Notes under the pieces: model-generated
The model's input: the letters and a program-made list of their open reading frames with translations, nothing else
Database searches by the model: none
What the model was told of the DNA's origin: nothing
Assembly (NCBI GenBank): GCA_036971715.1
Contig: JAVHJL010000003.1
Span: 3,472,001 to 3,536,000 of the forward strand
Origin: Arthrobotrys musiformis
Lineage: Eukaryota; Ascomycota; Orbiliomycetes; Orbiliales; Orbiliaceae
DNA length: 64,000 nt
Reading direction: 5' to 3'
In this document: piece after piece, positions 21,986-33,897 of the stretch
How positions within the stretch are numbered: position 1 is the stretch's first letter
How the letters are laid out: the number at the start of each line of letters is the position of its first letter
Made by a program: the position numbers and the translations under genes

Positions 21986-23202
21986 TCTCTATATATAATG
22001 TTCCTATTAGATATTAATCTTGCACCTCTATATTGGTATATTCAAGCTTTTGTGACAGGGCTCATTCTTAATTGCCTCGGAGAATTTTTCTTCGTACCAG
22101 CTTTTGTGAGCACAGTATACCTGTAGCCAGCCAGTAGGTGTGTCGTGCAGGAAAGCCGGCCAACAGCGAAGTGTAGATGTCTGTAGACCGCCTGTAGAGT
22201 ATTTATATATGTACTGCATCATATCTATCGTAAAAGCAGTGGCCTATCCTTCTATAGAGTTCTCTAGTAATATACCGTCAGCGGTGATTAATTAAATTTA
22301 ATGCAGCTAGCTATAGCGCTACCTCATCTTAAGGCCATGCATTGGCTAGGCTACAGATTGGTTACGGTCATGTTGATTTGATGTCACTCATGCACCCTAT
22401 GTAGTTATTCTAGCCAACGTTACCTTGATTCTTACCAGCCAATTAAACCACCATAATGATGATGCCTCTATCTCTTTCAATTCAACTTTCCTTTCCCCCC
22501 TTCTTTGAATTATTGCCCTCAAGTTACCTAAATAAAATAGGCCGAAGAGCTCGAGAAGTGTAGTCTGGGGTCGTACCGTAGGCGGAATAGCAGTTTTAAA
22601 GTCGGAAACTGGCATATCCTTGTAGTGTAACCCTCGCTCCGAATTTCCTTGTACCCTGTTCCAGTTTTACCCAATTCGAACCATCTTTGCCCATTGGGTA
22701 TAAATGTCTACATTCCTTGTCGATCTTACCTGTATTTATCAGCAACACATGTGCGCGAGGTGCCCTATTTGGTTTCGAGGATTCGAACGGGTCTCGTTCC
22801 TAGACGTCACGAAGGGATATCTGTTCGGACTAGTCTCAAGGCTAGGTCCGAGCGTAAAGGATACACCTTTCATATGCATATGTGCATACAAATACGATAC
22901 AGCAGTAGCCGTGAAGCCGATCGAGATGCTACTTCAATTGGTATCTATGTTATACATACCAAAGCGCTGCCCACGAAACCATTTTATTTCTAAAATAGCT
23001 ACATTTATCCTAGCACCAACCAAAAGCTTCAGTGAGCTAAAACGAGTTAATTTGCAATATTAATATACACGATATTCATTAGAAAAACGTAATGTAGATA
23101 CATCGGCTGTGAGGCTTAGAGAGAATGATGGGAATGCGAAAAAAATCATCTACGGGAAGTATGAATCGAAGAAGGGGGTTGTCATCTTTTTCCGCTATCG
23201 AA
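21986..23202. other. Intergenic region between convergent genes
   Basis: 3' regions of the esterase (+) and the secreted protein gene (-). The plus frames at 22649-23063 lack protein-like features. Nothing else is recognised. Confidence 0.5.
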
Positions 23203-24213
23203 TTATTCATCCTGGGGTAGAACGCCTTTGAATGAGAAGATAGCGTATTTAGGTACGACGGGTGAGACCACTCGATCGAGGGCTGCGTCGTTATCACTGG
23301 CACTTTGGGGAGGGTTAGGAGCGGGTTTGGGTAGGGCATCCTCTGGAATAGCCCCCCAGCACCCGATGATCCTGTCAACTTTCTCAGCTCGAGCACTCAG
23401 CGCGGGCCCCAAGGTGATGACTTTCCCCCCAGCTATTCCGGCGATTGCTAGAGTGGGGCATTTCTCTTCTTTCAAGGGTTTCTTCTCTTCCTCGGGAGAC
23501 CCCTTGTCCTCGCCGCTAATGTCTTTGCTGAGACACCTAACCTTTATGGCATCGTTGGATAACTGAAGGGGGCCAGTGAGAGAGAAGCAGGCCGCCTTAC
23601 TGCCAAAATGGGTCTTCTTGCCGCCGAAAGCGACTATCCAAGTCTCATCTACCACGCCGGGGAGAAAGCTAACGACGTCGATATTGTGGAATTTGACACC
23701 ATCCTGCTCCGACGCGGGCAGAGTTGGCTTATATATGTCGGTTGGTAGGATCTTTTGGTTTGCCGCGTCGAGCTTCACGTTCTTTGGGGGTGCGCTGCCA
23801 AGAAGTTTACCCGGCGCAGCGATAATACCCTCCTTTCCATTGACCGCGAGTATTTGTGCTGCAATATTAAGGAGACCTGCGTCAAGATCCATTATATCGG
23901 CAAACGTTTTCGTGATGCCATACTGCCTGAGAATACCCTCAGCTACTGCAACAATTCCGCTGAGACCGGGACCAAGCGGCCCTCCGTTGGCGACTTTGAT
24001 GTCTTTCAGAGTGGTGTCGTCTTTCAAAATATCTGCAAGAATGTCTAAGCCTAAGGGCTATAAATTGCGCTTAGTCAGCATTTTGATATTGAATAATATA
24101 ATTTGAGTAGTTAGGTGGCGCTTTCTCTGAAATGGACTTACTGCTGGGGAGGCGATTGGGGAGGCAGTCGCTGTAAGGGACAACGCGGCCAGGAGCAAAT
24201 ATTTCGGGAGCAT
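23203..24213 (-). CDS. Secreted protein of unknown function
   Basis: I do not recognise the family. Exon 1 (24213-24142) encodes only a signal peptide (MLPKYLLLAALSLTATASP...) and ends at a perfect donor GTAAGT. Exon 2 begins at 24057 after branch GCTGAC and acceptor TATAG and runs to the stop at 23203, phase 0, 308 residues in all. The start is the first ATG fitting the signal peptide; the frame is open further upstream, but that would bury the signal. The mature protein has Gly/Pro-rich hydrophobic stretches (GGPLGPGLSGIVAVAEGIL, IAGIAGGKVITLGP), a charged Glu/Lys linker (EEEKKPLKEEKC) and four Cys (KAACF, RCLSK, EEKCP, IGCWG). It lacks transmembrane helices after the signal. The signal exon and intron make a real secreted gene likely. 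Confidence 0.8.
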
Positions 24214-27200
24214 CTTGCTTTTTCTTGTTTCAAGGTGGTATCTATTGTAAGGTGCTGAGAAGTCCACAAATGATCGATGTCTTTTGAACTAGTGATCGTG
24301 AGTTGAAGAAAGGATTGAAGAAAGCTTTGGAATAGTGCCTCTATAGCTCTATGTAGAAGATTGATGCTGAGAAAAGATGGCTCCCATGACGGGACAAAGG
24401 GCAATTTTATAGCCATACTTCTTCGAAAAGGTTTGCTTGAAGCCTTAGGTTTTTGAGTCTAAAGCGGTTACTGGAATCCGATATCTTCAACTTTCGTTGG
24501 TGGTGAAGCAAGATCAAATTTGCGGAGTGGTTGCCTGATGCAAACTGAATAGCTGTGCTTGGCCGTAGGAATTTTGAGGAATGTCAACCCATGCAAATTC
24601 CCTCTCTCGCCTATGCGCCTAGCAAAGTGATCATCAGATCGATATCTCTGAGATTGCGGCCGAGATGCAAGGAGATCTAAATCGCAAGTCACAAGCTATC
24701 AGATCAAATTTGAGGGCCGATCTGGCTCCACATGGCCAAGGAGCAAGTTGCAGAAGCTCAAAGGCAGGTTTTTGTAAATTCCATTGGGAGAATACCTGTA
24801 ATCGCGCTAGTCTGGTTCCCAGTAATCGCTAGCAGCGAGGCTCGCAGGAGCGCAAGGGCGACGTGCATTCTTTAGATCTTGACACGGGAACTACTCTCAC
24901 AAGGGTGCCTATAGCCTAGTCCAGAGTTTCTGCTCGAAGTAATGTGCCATGATTTTGACTTGCTGATTATGCCGTAAACCGAATCCTTCCAGCTAGTGTG
25001 CTACGCTGCATCGTAAACTGATTCTAGATCTCCTCGCGGCAACACATTCAAACTTCAACATGATATCATATATACCTGGTCCCATTCCCAGCCTCAGGGT
25101 GGTCCACATATACCTAGGTGCCTACCTACTTAGGTACTGACATTACATACGCGCATTCCCTCAGAACTGTCAAATTTCTAATGCCCCTCATTTCCAAACC
25201 ATATGGACTCGAAATTTAATCCTAATATGGTTTAGCTAAGAAAATTTCGACTACATATATATATATATTTGAATCTATCCTGGTATCCATTCAGCAACAA
25301 CTTCAGGAATACATAGAATCTAGAAGCAAGGACACCCACATACATGCAGATGCATGTGCGAAATGGTTTAGATATGGGTACGGGGCTGTGGGGGTCCATT
25401 GTGAAGCTCGGCCGGCCGAGGAAACGAGGTTGATGGGTTCATATTCTCGATTATTAATTGGATTTCGCTCGATTAATGAATTAATTTGTATCCAAAGCTT
25501 CCCTGTGCACGCCCAGTAGCTATTCCATCGGGGCTCTCACGCTGCGTTCCGGATATGTATAAACTTCAAGTGGTCAGCGGGCGCAATATATATATATACG
25601 GCCAGTAGTGAATTCATGAACAACACGATAGTTAAGTTTGAGGCGACGGGAGACGGAAAATTGCAGATGGCTGCCTAGGGCGGGCTCGGTCCGCTATTAA
25701 ATCCCGTCCGCCCGGGTTAAAGCTTACAATGCTAGTATCATTTTAGCTTAGTACAATTTCTTTCAACTACAACCATTGCTCCAAGCCTTCGAACTGATGG
25801 AATCCCGGAGTATTAACGTATTAGTACGATCTAGAACACCATAGTAGGACAGCTAGGCCCTGGGAATCCGGTGCTTTGAGGTTGCAATTGTATAGGTGCC
25901 CAATTGAAGATCGTTGAAGTAATAGCGGTTCCCGTTGTTCTTTCATGGGCGGCCTATAATGGAGGTGCTAGATCCCGTCTACGCAGATGTCTCATTCTAC
26001 TGGCAGCTAGCCGTCATTTTGCAATTGTGCTCTTGAGGGGAAGAAAAGCAAGGGGGAAGGAAAAAATAATCATATGAAAGGACGAGCGCTCTCCGGTCCC
26101 GCGTCCCGTTTCTACATAATGACTAATATGACGCTTTTGGTACGGCGGCACAGTTGTACCGCCCACTCGAGCAGGCATATCCTGTGTATACGGTTTGTTA
26201 ACTTATTATAAACTCCGACTGTCCTCGATTTCAGAACATCGAGGCGCATCATAGTGTTACTTCTATTTTCTACATGTATGCTGTACTCTGAGGCTCGAGA
26301 TTCAACTTAAGAGGAAAGGCTTGGGGGAAATGATATGACTGCACAGGGTAATGTTACGTAGTTTACAATATTTTGACATTGGAAGGCTTTCTTATCCAAA
26401 TTATTCCTTATTCTTCTTTCTATATAAGATTAATTTTTCTCTTTAGATTTATTCAACATTAATTTTTTTTTTTTTTTTTTTACGTTTATTTTCTTATCTA
26501 TATTTATTTCTTTATTTACATTCATTCTATACAATATGAGCATTCTGAAGTAGTGTTCTGGTATAGACAAACAAAGCGACGGTGCAAGCTGCGAAGCGGG
26601 GCCTGGACGACGGGGTCAGTGTACGCTACAAGACATCACATTATATCTAGTAACACTTCCCACGATTTCGGCGGCTGCCCGCAGACAGTGGGAGGGGGTG
26701 GAGTACTCTAAAGATGCGTGCGTGGATCCGGAATTGCGAATACTGTTACTACGCGCGAGACCAGTACTACCCTTATAGCTTAGCTTCGAATTTTCCGTCA
26801 CTACATTAGCTATTAGAACTGCATGGCAAAGTCGCGTATCGGCCGATAGAAGGTGTCCTGTTCTGTTACACAAGATTATGTAAATAGGTCACGTGGAGGA
26901 GCTGGTATGGGGTCCTCAAAGCGACGGTCGCTCTAAAGCAACCTATTACCCCCAGTCTCGCTCCACAGATGTGTATTCCGACCTGCAACGCAAAAGTTCC
27001 CCCAATCGATCATAAGGTCCCGAGACTCCCTAGATTGCATATATATACTCCTCTATGCACACGTACTTAACTTGAACCGATTATTCTGGATATAGCCTTC
27101 ACCCTCATGAATGCCTTCTCGAGAAAGTTGATGTCTCGTGTTGGAAATCTAATTTTTGGCGTAACCTATCCTCTGAGGAAATAAATCCCTTGAGATTCCT

Positions 27201-28505
27201 TGACCAAAAATGCGATGTATCCTCCAAGATATTAAATATTTTGAATCACCTGGACGACGATCAAAACCGCACCGTCATCGGCGGATTATACCCTGGCAAA
27301 AAACCGTTGGAATCCTATCCTGGCTTCTTTCTCATTAAGTTTGTTCGCTACACACATTGTAGTAGCCCTTTTGAACACTGGAACTTTCGCCATGTCTGTT
27401 GAATCGAAAGGTGATTTGGCCTGTGCACCTTCATCGACTGGGATGACTGTGATAGTTGGTGGGGTCTAGTTGTAGCTTATGTTGACCTTTTTGGTAAAGA
27501 TGATTATTTAAGGAGGAGAGAACAGTGGCGAAAGTTATATTGGGCTACAGCAATGCATTACGTGAAGTTTTCGTTCGTGTTGGCCCCGTAGCTATGGAGC
27601 TTGAGGCTCGGTTTCGGGTGGGTATTTAACGCTCTGGGGCGAAAATCCTTCTACCTAAAAGTTCTGCTGTCATAAGTTGATGGCTTGCGAAAGTATGGAT
27701 GCTGTCACAGCAATAGTAGTAGTACTATACTACTTAGGTAGTAGCTAGTAGTCGTGAAAAAAAGCAGGAAAAAAAGTGGGAGGTTTTCGTTCTTGAAATC
27801 GAATCCCAAAATGTGTTGTTTTTCCGGTGGATCCTCCAGGCCTCTGCCAGCGGCGTCCTGGGCCAGCGTCCTAACACGGCGAGGTTAGAAGGCAGCTACT
27901 TAAGTGGCTACGCAATCCGACCGCAAGCCATTCCGTCGTGAGGTTGGTATTCCAATAGCAATTTATTGATCCTGGAACTAACGGCCGCAGCTGCAGGTAT
28001 CCCGTACCTAGTACGTACGTATTTTATCCTCATCACAAATTAATATATATATCGCCCAGCTCCAGAGCCCAGCCATACGTGAAAATTCTGCCAACGTGGT
28101 CCCATAACGTATACAGCCTCGAGATTATGCGCGCTTGTAAGCCGGTCCCTTCCCGCGACGCTCCCGAGGTGAAGGCGAAGGACCCTAGGATTCATCCAAA
28201 GATCGATATAAACGCAGCAAACACTGCATTGTTTTTGTGTCGTTCCATAAAACCGAACCTGTAGCTGCGGGGAATCTAGAACCACACGCTAACTCTAAGT
28301 TAAGTGGGGTCATTAGTTCCAATCTAATAGTATATTATACTCTACCTTATCTCGGGAACCAAATACTGCCGGATTGATTGTATACTTCGGACTTTCAATA
28401 ACCAAGTTTGCGGCTAGCGATATACACACTAATATAGTTCAATATTGATTCCAAAGGGTCAGTTGCGGGCGCCATATTAACGCGCGGTCAATCGTGATCA
28501 AGGTC
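24214..28505. other. Long AT-rich gene-poor region
   Basis: About 4.3 kb with no complete gene. Low-complexity tracts include an AT run near 25255-25268 and a 19-base T run at 26463-26481. A plus-strand open frame at about 27082-27402 lacks an ATG but reads protein-like (LEKVDVSCWKSNFW, ILNHLDDDQNRTVIGG). It may be an orphan exon or relic. Other ORFs here look random. Confidence 0.45.
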
Positions 28506-29543
28506 ATGGAGTCCAAATATACCAACGACGAGTACACCATCGGGTGGATTTGCGCCCTTCAAAAGGAATTCAAAGCAGCCACAGCCATGTTAACAGAAGA
28601 ACATGGGCTCCCACAATCTCTTCCCGAAGAAGATGACAACGCCTACATGCTGGGAAAAATCGGACACCACAAAGTTGTCATCGCATGCCTCCCTGCCGGC
28701 CGGACGGGTACTAACCCGGCTGCCGTCGTCGCGAATAGTATGCGACGGACCTTCACGTCTCTCCAGTTTGGTTTGTTGGTTGGCGTCGGTGGAGGTGTTC
28801 CTCAACCGTTTGCGGGGAAGGATGTGAGGCTAGGAGATGTGGTTGTCTCCGTGCCCAACGGGGCTTACGGAGGGGTAGTGCAATACGACTTTGGGAAACT
28901 GGAGGCCGGGAGGAGCGGATCTGTCCATCGCGGGCATTTGTGTTCGCCCCCGGAGAAATTGCTCTCGAATGTTACGCTTCTTCAAATTCACATCGAAAAA
29001 TTGAGGAATCCTGCGACCTACTTGAAGGACTTCTTAGCGGAGTTGGAAGAGTCGAGAAACGGGTATGAGTACCCGGGGGTCGAGGATAAGTTGTTTCGAT
29101 CAAGCTATATTCATGATGGCTCGAAGGCGGTTGGGCCTAGGCCTGGAGGTTCCCCTATGGATGACTGTGCAAACTGCAACGAAAGAGAGTTAGTCACCGG
29201 CAGGAAACAACGAAAGGACAACATACCGGTAGTACACTTAGGTACGATTGCATCCGGAAATTCTGTCATGAAAGATGCCAAGATAAGGGATTATATCGAC
29301 CAATGCTACGACAATACGGTTCTATGTTTCGAAATGGAGGCGGCGGGCCTCATGAATACCTTTCCATGCCTTGTCATCCGAGGCATCAGCAACTACGCGG
29401 ACTCGCATAAGAACGACAGCTGGCGGAACCGTGCAATTGCGGCCGCGTCGGTCTACGCAAAAGCTCTCATCACTATAATACGTCCCGAAGATGTTGACGA
29501 ATTACCTAAAGCGGACAAGCCAGTGGCAGAGCTAGCTAAGTAA
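28506..29543 (+). CDS. Stand-alone PNP/UDP-phosphorylase-fold protein (NLR-type)
   Basis: This is a nucleoside-phosphorylase-like domain of the kind found at the N terminus of fungal NOD-like receptors, where it is thought to act in nucleotide or nucleoside sensing or hydrolysis. It is a single exon of 345 residues starting at the ATG at 28506; a GTG twelve bases upstream is ignored. Landmarks are YTIGWICALQKE, the phosphate-loop-like LLVGVGGGVP, HLGTIASGNSVMKD, the nucleoside-binding CFEMEAAGLMN, and VIRGISNYADSHKN with the acidic residue expected at the active site. Near residues 215-225 there is an insertion with CANC, matched by Cys motifs in the other two PNP genes of this window. No NB-ARC follows: the frame ends about 20 residues after the PNP domain. 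It may be a naturally short protein or a split-off receptor head. Confidence 0.88.
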   Translation: MESKYTNDEYTIGWICALQKEFKAATAMLTEEHGLPQSLPEEDDNAYMLGKIGHHKVVIACLPAGRTGTNPAAVVANSMRRTFTSLQFGLLVGVGGGVPQPFAGKDVRLGDVVVSVPNGAYGGVVQYDFGKLEAGRSGSVHRGHLCSPPEKLLSNVTLLQIHIEKLRNPATYLKDFLAELEESRNGYEYPGVEDKLFRSSYIHDGSKAVGPRPGGSPMDDCANCNERELVTGRKQRKDNIPVVHLGTIASGNSVMKDAKIRDYIDQCYDNTVLCFEMEAAGLMNTFPCLVIRGISNYADSHKNDSWRNRAIAAASVYAKALITIIRPEDVDELPKADKPVAELAK

Positions 29544-30279
29544 GGGTCGAAGCCTCTACGTATACCTGCTAGTTACAATATATAGAAACCCATATTCACA
29601 TAATTGGTTTAGCTCTTGCAGTTAAAGGAGGAAACAGAAAGGTAGCAGAGATCTCTGAACAGGTGAGGGGAGGTAGGCATATATAACAGAATAGACCATC
29701 ACACATAATTATAACGTTCGTAGTCGACCTAGTCCTGGTCGATATCATGCATTCTGTGGGTAAATCGTGAAGAACGTATTCGCAAACAGATACTCGACTG
29801 GATCTATCCGATGCTCGTAAATTACAAAGATATTGGTGTTGTATTTGTCTTGTACCCAGCCCACCTGGGTTGCACCATTTAGGTACATACCACTCAATAT
29901 TGGAATATATTTCCAAACCGGCTTTTTAAAAATCAAAGGCTAACGCAAACGGCATCATCTAGGGCCTCTGGGGTAAAAGTATTAAATTTTCACAAGCCTT
30001 AATTAAAAGGAAAACAGAACTTCGTGAGCATGCGAAATCATAAAAAAATGCCTATATCAAAGTTAAGGTGGGTGTTACAACCAGCGAAGCCAGCGTTCAC
30101 TTTAAGGAAACCAGATTAACATTGGATAAGTATCTATGGGGTGAGTAACAGTTCTATATCGAAGTGGGACAAATCTGGCTCACATCAAAGGATCCGCTTT
30201 CATTACTGTAGACCAGGTGTTCAAAGCGGACTCCGACGAATAAGCAAAGAAGCTGCCCTTTGAGGATTCTAGACATATG
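29544..30279. other. Intergenic, possible exon relic
   Basis: No complete gene. A minus frame at 29936-29745, lacking an ATG but following a TTAG acceptor-like site, reads protein-like (KKPVWKYIPILSGMYLNG, EHRIDPVEYLFAN). It may be the relic of a 3' exon. Otherwise AT-rich. Confidence 0.35.
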
Positions 30280-30447
30280 TTATCCTTGCTTCTTGGGCAG
30301 CTCTTCGACAGGATTGACATTGATGGGCTTCGAACGGTCGATATAGCTCTTGAGTCTGGGCGGGTAGTACATGATCCTGAAGGCAGCCTGTAGCCTATCC
30401 ATCGCCACAAGTGGTCGCCGTGAGGCTGCACCCTTTGCATATGTTCC
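30280..30447 (-). pseudogene. Orphan 3' exon / gene fragment
   Basis: A 55-residue frame following an acceptor-like ATAAAAG reads like the C-terminal end of a conserved protein (MDRLQAAFRIMYYPPRLKSY, INVNPVEELPKKQG) and stops at 30280. No matching upstream exon is seen before the NRPS-like gene ends at 30784. It is therefore probably a remnant of a gene once next to that locus, or a small gene whose 5' exon I cannot find. The family is not recognised. Confidence 0.35.
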
Positions 30448-30783
30448 CTTTTATTCCCTGTTGCATTTGGAAGATAGGTTTGTGTTTGTTTCGGAAACTT
30501 GGAAGGAAGTTAAGTACTGATCGACTCCCTTAAAGACAAAAAGGAGCTTCACTTTTGATAAGGATTCGCGATTTTCATTCCATAATTCGAGACGCTTAAC
30601 ATACAAATTAATCGAAATTTGGCAAGAGATTTCAAAGCAAAGCTGATTCAAGCCCGAAAGTGGCAAGCTCAAAAAAAAAAACGAGGCGCACCATTTGGGG
30701 TGAAGGAGGTAGGGGGCGTATTTGCTGAATTGTAGTTCTATGGAAGCTGGGACTAATCCCTCTAATATAACTGTAGTCCAAAA

Positions 30784-33700
30784 CTAATTCTCCGAAAGGG
30801 AGATGTGTTCTATAAGTTGTGGGTTTCCGGTCTGTTCAAACCAGCCTTTGAGGTAAAGCCGGAGCAGTCTTTCATTCAAAGGCGAACAACCTTCTGGGTT
30901 TTTGGAGTTGGCGATTGCGGCACGTGTATTATCTGTTTGGTAGATAGCCATGTTCTCCCAGACTTCCCATCTTGTTTTTTGACCGTATACCTTCTCTTTG
31001 AGCATTGGCATTAAAGGCTGAAGGCGCTCATCGACAACCTCTGGAAGTTGGTTGACCCAGTCTAGATAGGGAGAGCCCCGGAGGTTAAAGTTACTACACT
31101 GTTTCAACAATTCGAAGGTATTATTCCACTCCACAGAAGCGGAAGGGTCAAGGGGTACAATATTATACGCCCGACCAAGATTTGAGTTCGAATATGAAAT
31201 GTGTAAAATATCTCTAATGCAATGATCCACCGGAATGAATTCCTTTCGCTGCTTAGGTAGAAGAGGATAGGTGCCCATATTTATGCAGCTCACAATGAAA
31301 CGGCCCATAAAGTCATCAGGGTTCCCGTATCCGCTTTCGCTGTGGCCGAGGATAAAGCCAGGGCGATATATAGATATAGGGATGCCCTTTTTGATAGAAG
31401 TCCACAGCAGCTGCTCTGCAACCCATTGGCTTTGTGAATACCCAAGATCGTACATTAGACCATCTAAGTAAGGCTCGAGAGGTTCGTCTTCGGAGAGACT
31501 CATAGGTCCCTTGAAAAGGCCCGTAGGGCCGTGAGCTACGAAACTAGATGAATAGTGAATCACCTTAGGTCGCCCTGTCACTGCTAGCCGTATAATATTG
31601 AGCGTGCCTATGGTATTGGCTGGCCGGTGAACATTGTAGGGTTGTACATAGTTCACGAGAGCCCCGAAGTGGAAGATTGCCGCGGATGAATTGCCTACGC
31701 TGTCGAAAGCCGACTGGTCAAGACCTAAGTTGGGTTGTGCAAGGTCTCCAGGTAGGATGATTATCTTGGAGAGGGAAGGCTCATTATTGCTAATTGTGAT
31801 ACCATATTTCGCGAATGCTTCAAGGAGACGGGACATGCCATGGGTGACATCCTTCGCCCGGACCAGGCATTGGATCCTCTTAGTTTCGGGCATTTGGAGA
31901 AGGGCATGCACTAGATAAGCGCCTAAAAACCCCGTGGCCCCGGTGACGAAGACGTCTCCTTCAGCGTCCGAGCGCCAATCCGGTATTGGCCCTTTCAAAG
32001 GCTCGAGGCTTTCCGATAGAAGAGCGTCTTTTTCCATGTATCCCTTGGTGTCGAATTCTTTTTCTACACCATCTTGAAGATATTCAGCCATGGCGGATAA
32101 GGTTTGGTGGCGGTATAGCACATCTGTACTTAGAGCAATACCAAACTCCTTGCGGATTTTGAGTATGAGGGTTGCACTCTGTAATGATGTACCCCCCAGT
32201 GAGAAATAGTTGTCGTTGGGTTTGATTGCGGAGGGCGGCTGGGCGAGAGTCTGGCGCCAAATCGATTCAAGCTTATCAAGGCTAGACTTAGGGTTTTGCT
32301 TGGCAGGCCTCTTAGAAGACGAGTAATAAAGCTCTGTAAGTCTTTTACGATCGACTTTCGCACTTGTGTTCAGAGGAAGCTGATCTATACTTTGGAGACG
32401 AGGTATGGAGTACCATGGAAGGATTTGTTTGAGTTTCTCGGAGACAGCTTGCAAATCACCACCTTCTTCAGGCCTTAGAACGACATAGGCAAGCAGGAAT
32501 GCAGACGCTCCAGCCTCGGGTTGCAACGGCTGTATTTTCAACACTGCCACCGTGGATACATGTTCAGCGCAGTTTTTGATTATCGTAGCTTCAATACCTT
32601 CCAGCTCGACTCTGAAACCATGGATTTTGATCTGGTTATCCTTTCGCCCGATATAATCCAGCAACCCGTGCTCATTATACCGGACAAGATCCCCGGTTCG
32701 ATAGACCCGTTTGGGTTCACCATGTTTCACGAGCCCTGTAACGCTGACGAAGGCCTTTTCCGTAAGGTCTGGCCTGTTGAAGTAACCAGGTGAGAGACAA
32801 GAACCTCCTACACATAACTCCCCAATACCTCCCCCAGGTACGAGCTGGAGTTCATCGTCAAGGACGTAAAGATCAGATCCTATGATATGACTGCCGATAC
32901 TAATGGACCCAGAGATAGCTTCCTGAATGGTTACCTCATGGAACGTAGACCAGACGCTGCACTCCGTGGGGCCATATGCATTGATCAACTTTCCAGGGGG
33001 TCCGCTCGATTCTAGCACTAGCTTCATTGCCACGCTATTGGCCGCTTCCCCACCAGTAACCAGGATTTCCACAGAAGAGAAAGCATCTGGACACGCAGAT
33101 GCCACAATATTGAAAAGGCCAGTGGTAATAACCATCCAACTGACAGGAAATTGCTTCAGGCTTTTTGCAAATGTGAATGGGCTACTCAAGATATCCTTGC
33201 TAAAATGGACTATTGTAGAGCCACTCATCAGAGCAACCCAGATGTCTAGCGTTGAAATATCAAAAGTGGGGTTGGTGACATGACCGACAAGGTCGCGGGG
33301 CGTCATCTTGGCCCACTGCCGCAGACGGATGATACCTCGAGCCAGAACCTGGACCCCTTTCGGCTTCCCTGTTGTTCCAGAGGTGTAGAAAATGTGAGAG
33401 CGGGTCTCTGGGTATGTTGGAGTTGGAAAACACTCTTGGCCCCCTAGTGAGGGCGAATCAAGATTTCCGTGGTTGATAGTAACTTTAGGTACTTTGCCCT
33501 TCCCAAGCTGGCGATGTTGGTGTTCCGCATCAGTGACCAAGTAAACCGGTTGAGCGTCATCCAATCTGACTTGGATCTGTTCGTCAGAGGTGGAGGGGTC
33601 CAAAGGGACACAGGTGCCTCCCACGAAAATCACGGCCAGTTGGGCGACAACTTGGTCGAGGCCTTTGGCCGTCAAAATCGCAATAGGGGACTCAAGTGGG

Positions 33701-33897
33701 ATCGCGCGCTTACGAAGCTCATGGGCCAGGCTCTTCACCTTCCCAAGGAGTTCGAGGTATGTAACGGTCACATCTTCGGTGGCACTAACGAAGGCTCGTT
33801 GGGAAGGGAACTCTTCGGCCCGATGTAGGAACAGAGATATCATTCCGCAGCGTGGCTGAAGAGGATTTACGGGGTCCGCCCGTTGAATAAACGGCAT
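30784..33897 (-). CDS. NRPS-like A-T-R enzyme (amino-acid/carboxylate reductase type)
   Basis: A single-module enzyme without a condensation domain. The adenylation domain activates a substrate as acyl-AMP, the carrier holds it on phosphopantetheine, and a thioester-reductase domain releases an aldehyde or alcohol. It is one exon of 1037 residues from the ATG at 33897. A domain, about 15-515: A3 YTSGTTGKPKGV, A5 AYGPTECSVW, A7 YRTGDLVRY, A8 GRKDNQIKIHGFRVELEG, A10 NTSAKVDRKRL. The Asp in NPTFDIS at the first specificity position suggests an alpha-amino acid; my manual reading of the pocket is D-I-L-T-V-G-A-V-W. Carrier, about 540-610: YFSLGGTSLQS with the modified Ser. R domain, about 645-1000: VFVTGATGFLGAYL for NADPH, SSSFVAHG, and YSQSQWVAE where YxxxK is expected, so the catalytic Lys is Gln. 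It is divergent from the EthD and FAD-oxidase genes. Confidence 0.93.
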   Translation of the reverse strand: MPFIQRADPVNPLQPRCGMISLFLHRAEEFPSQRAFVSATEDVTVTYLELLGKVKSLAHELRKRAIPLESPIAILTAKGLDQVVAQLAVIFVGGTCVPLDPSTSDEQIQVRLDDAQPVYLVTDAEHQHRQLGKGKVPKVTINHGNLDSPSLGGQECFPTPTYPETRSHIFYTSGTTGKPKGVQVLARGIIRLRQWAKMTPRDLVGHVTNPTFDISTLDIWVALMSGSTIVHFSKDILSSPFTFAKSLKQFPVSWMVITTGLFNIVASACPDAFSSVEILVTGGEAANSVAMKLVLESSGPPGKLINAYGPTECSVWSTFHEVTIQEAISGSISIGSHIIGSDLYVLDDELQLVPGGGIGELCVGGSCLSPGYFNRPDLTEKAFVSVTGLVKHGEPKRVYRTGDLVRYNEHGLLDYIGRKDNQIKIHGFRVELEGIEATIIKNCAEHVSTVAVLKIQPLQPEAGASAFLLAYVVLRPEEGGDLQAVSEKLKQILPWYSIPRLQSIDQLPLNTSAKVDRKRLTELYYSSSKRPAKQNPKSSLDKLESIWRQTLAQPPSAIKPNDNYFSLGGTSLQSATLILKIRKEFGIALSTDVLYRHQTLSAMAEYLQDGVEKEFDTKGYMEKDALLSESLEPLKGPIPDWRSDAEGDVFVTGATGFLGAYLVHALLQMPETKRIQCLVRAKDVTHGMSRLLEAFAKYGITISNNEPSLSKIIILPGDLAQPNLGLDQSAFDSVGNSSAAIFHFGALVNYVQPYNVHRPANTIGTLNIIRLAVTGRPKVIHYSSSFVAHGPTGLFKGPMSLSEDEPLEPYLDGLMYDLGYSQSQWVAEQLLWTSIKKGIPISIYRPGFILGHSESGYGNPDDFMGRFIVSCINMGTYPLLPKQRKEFIPVDHCIRDILHISYSNSNLGRAYNIVPLDPSASVEWNNTFELLKQCSNFNLRGSPYLDWVNQLPEVVDERLQPLMPMLKEKVYGQKTRWEVWENMAIYQTDNTRAAIANSKNPEGCSPLNERLLRLYLKGWFEQTGNPQLIEHISLSEN

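Noticed and set aside
22750..22790. Reverse-strand GTTCGAATCC resembling a tRNA T-arm
   Set aside because: Flanks do not pair into a T-stem or acceptor stem.
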